Assembly: GCA_025455205.1 (NCBI GenBank)
Contig: JALOMZ010000138.1
Location: 1 to 5,930, forward strand
Reading direction: 5' to 3'
Length of the DNA: 5,930 nt
Source: Chitinophagaceae bacterium
Lineage (GTDB): Bacteria; Bacteroidota; Bacteroidia; Chitinophagales; Chitinophagaceae
Within the stretch, counting starts at the first letter, position 1. Every line of letters begins with the position of its first letter. The position numbers and the translations under genes are program-made. The notes beneath the pieces were generated by a model that searched no databases, had not been told where the DNA came from, and saw only the letters and a list, made by a program, of their open reading frames with translations. Positions 5,108 to 5,930 of this stretch are shown piece after piece.

Positions 5108-5930
5108 ATGCGTGGTGCTGTACACTTTCTTTGGGCAGCCTTATTGTGCGGCTGCATGTTTGCAGGGCAGCTCTATGCTCAGGCGCCTTATGTGCCGCCG
5201 GCACATCATTGGTGGGCAGCGGGCCATCAGCTTCCCATGCCATCAAGTTACCGGGTCATTGTTTTTTCGGGCCAAACCGGTATTGGCCACGACAACGCGC
5301 CGGCACTACAGGCCCTGCTGGATACCATCACGCAACCAACCATTGTATTGTTGCAGGCCGGGGATTATTATTTCCAGCGAACCATTTACCTGCGTTCTTA
5401 CACGGTGTTGAAGGGATTGGGCAACGACCGCACCCGCCTGTTCATTGCCCCTGCGGATATCTATACCCCCTGTCTTGCCATCAGGGGAGCTGAAATACAA
5501 ACGGAATATGCCATGGGGGCCGGTGGCATTGCGGCAGGTGATTCTGTTATCAGCGTGTCGGAGGCGGGCTATGCGGCGGTGGCCAGGGGGGATTATATCC
5601 GGTTGATCCAGAACGATGCGGCCCTGGTAAATGATGATTGGGCTCTGCGGCGCACGGGTCAGGTGCTGCGTATCGAGGAATCATTGGCTGCTGCGCGTCA
5701 GCTGAAGTTGTCGGCTCCTGTGCGAATGGCTTATCCTGCAGCCAATCAACCGGTATTCAGAAAACTGCAACCCGTTTTTTTCAGCGGGGTGGAATGTTTG
5801 CGGGTGGAAAGATTGAATGCCTCACCCCTGAACGGAGGCACAGCCAATATTGATTTCAGCCATGCCCATCATTGCTGGGTGCGTGGCGTGGAAAGTGTGC
5901 GGTGCAATTTCTCGCATATTGAAGCCAGCT
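5108..5930 (+). CDS. Secreted right-handed beta-helix (pectate-lyase-like) protein, 3' end missing
   Basis: The frame is open from the ATG at 5108 to the window end (274 codons). Residues 1-24 are a signal peptide (hydrophobic LWAALLCGCMFAG, then QLYA, cut before Q25), so the protein is exported. After it comes an N-terminal pattern typical of parallel beta-helix proteins of the pectate-lyase superfamily: DNAPALQALLDTI (62-74), a strand and turn VLLQAGDYYFQRTIYLRS (80-97), then VLKGLGNDRTRLFI (100-113). Later, GDSVISVSEAG..VARGDYIRLIQND (144-170) and NIDFSHAHHCWVRGVESVRCNFSHI (247-271) read as helix coils with short strands. Such proteins often bind or cleave polysaccharides, but no catalytic residues can be assigned from this half. 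A C-terminal sorting domain may follow outside the window. An in-frame ATG at 5042 exists, but starting there would put 22 polar residues before the signal peptide, so 5108 is preferred. Confidence 0.72.
   Translation, partial: MRGAVHFLWAALLCGCMFAGQLYAQAPYVPPAHHWWAAGHQLPMPSSYRVIVFSGQTGIGHDNAPALQALLDTITQPTIVLLQAGDYYFQRTIYLRSYTVLKGLGNDRTRLFIAPADIYTPCLAIRGAEIQTEYAMGAGGIAAGDSVISVSEAGYAAVARGDYIRLIQNDAALVNDDWALRRTGQVLRIEESLAAARQLKLSAPVRMAYPAANQPVFRKLQPVFFSGVECLRVERLNASPLNGGTANIDFSHAHHCWVRGVESVRCNFSHIEAS

Overview
The window looks like chromosomal DNA of a Bacteroidota bacterium, most likely of the Chitinophagaceae type. The pointers are protein sequences in the style of that phylum, no clear Shine-Dalgarno sites, a textbook Bacteroidota promoter (TTG, 19 bases, TAACTTTG), and a moderately GC-rich composition. 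No tRNA, rRNA, CRISPR array, insertion sequence or phage gene was seen. The lineage is inferred from these traits, not from a database search.

Layout, left to right. (1) Positions 1-926, minus strand: the first 308 codons of a secreted gamma-glutamyltransferase-family protein, cut by the window edge before its catalytic threonine. (2) A 182-base divergent intergenic region. (3) 1109-2293, plus: a lipoprotein di-haem cytochrome c peroxidase of the CcpA/MauG family. (4) A 134-base gap with a strong nested hairpin, probably a terminator shared by the convergent genes. (5) 2428-3672, minus: a polytopic membrane protein resembling DUF4153. (6) 3825-4118, minus: a 97-residue winged-helix regulator with a GTG start. 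(7) 4115-4738, minus: a polytopic membrane protein overlapping the regulator by GTGA. (8) 4739-5107: a non-coding stretch holding the operon promoter and otherwise little that is recognisable. (9) 5108-5930, plus: the start of a secreted right-handed beta-helix protein, cut by the window end.

The most interesting part is 2428-4787. A 24-base block containing a 17-base palindrome (ACTTTGAAATTCAAAGT or a one-pair variant) occurs twice in the same orientation, 22 of 24 bases identical. One copy overlaps the -7 element and probable start site of the membrane-protein/regulator operon. The other lies in the gap before the DUF4153-like gene. The simplest reading is a small self-contained regulon: the winged-helix protein represses its own operon and also controls the neighbouring membrane protein. 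The signal, and the job of the two membrane proteins, cannot be read from the sequence.

The flanking genes (gamma-glutamyltransferase-like, peroxidase, beta-helix) all encode exported proteins and show no visible link to this module.
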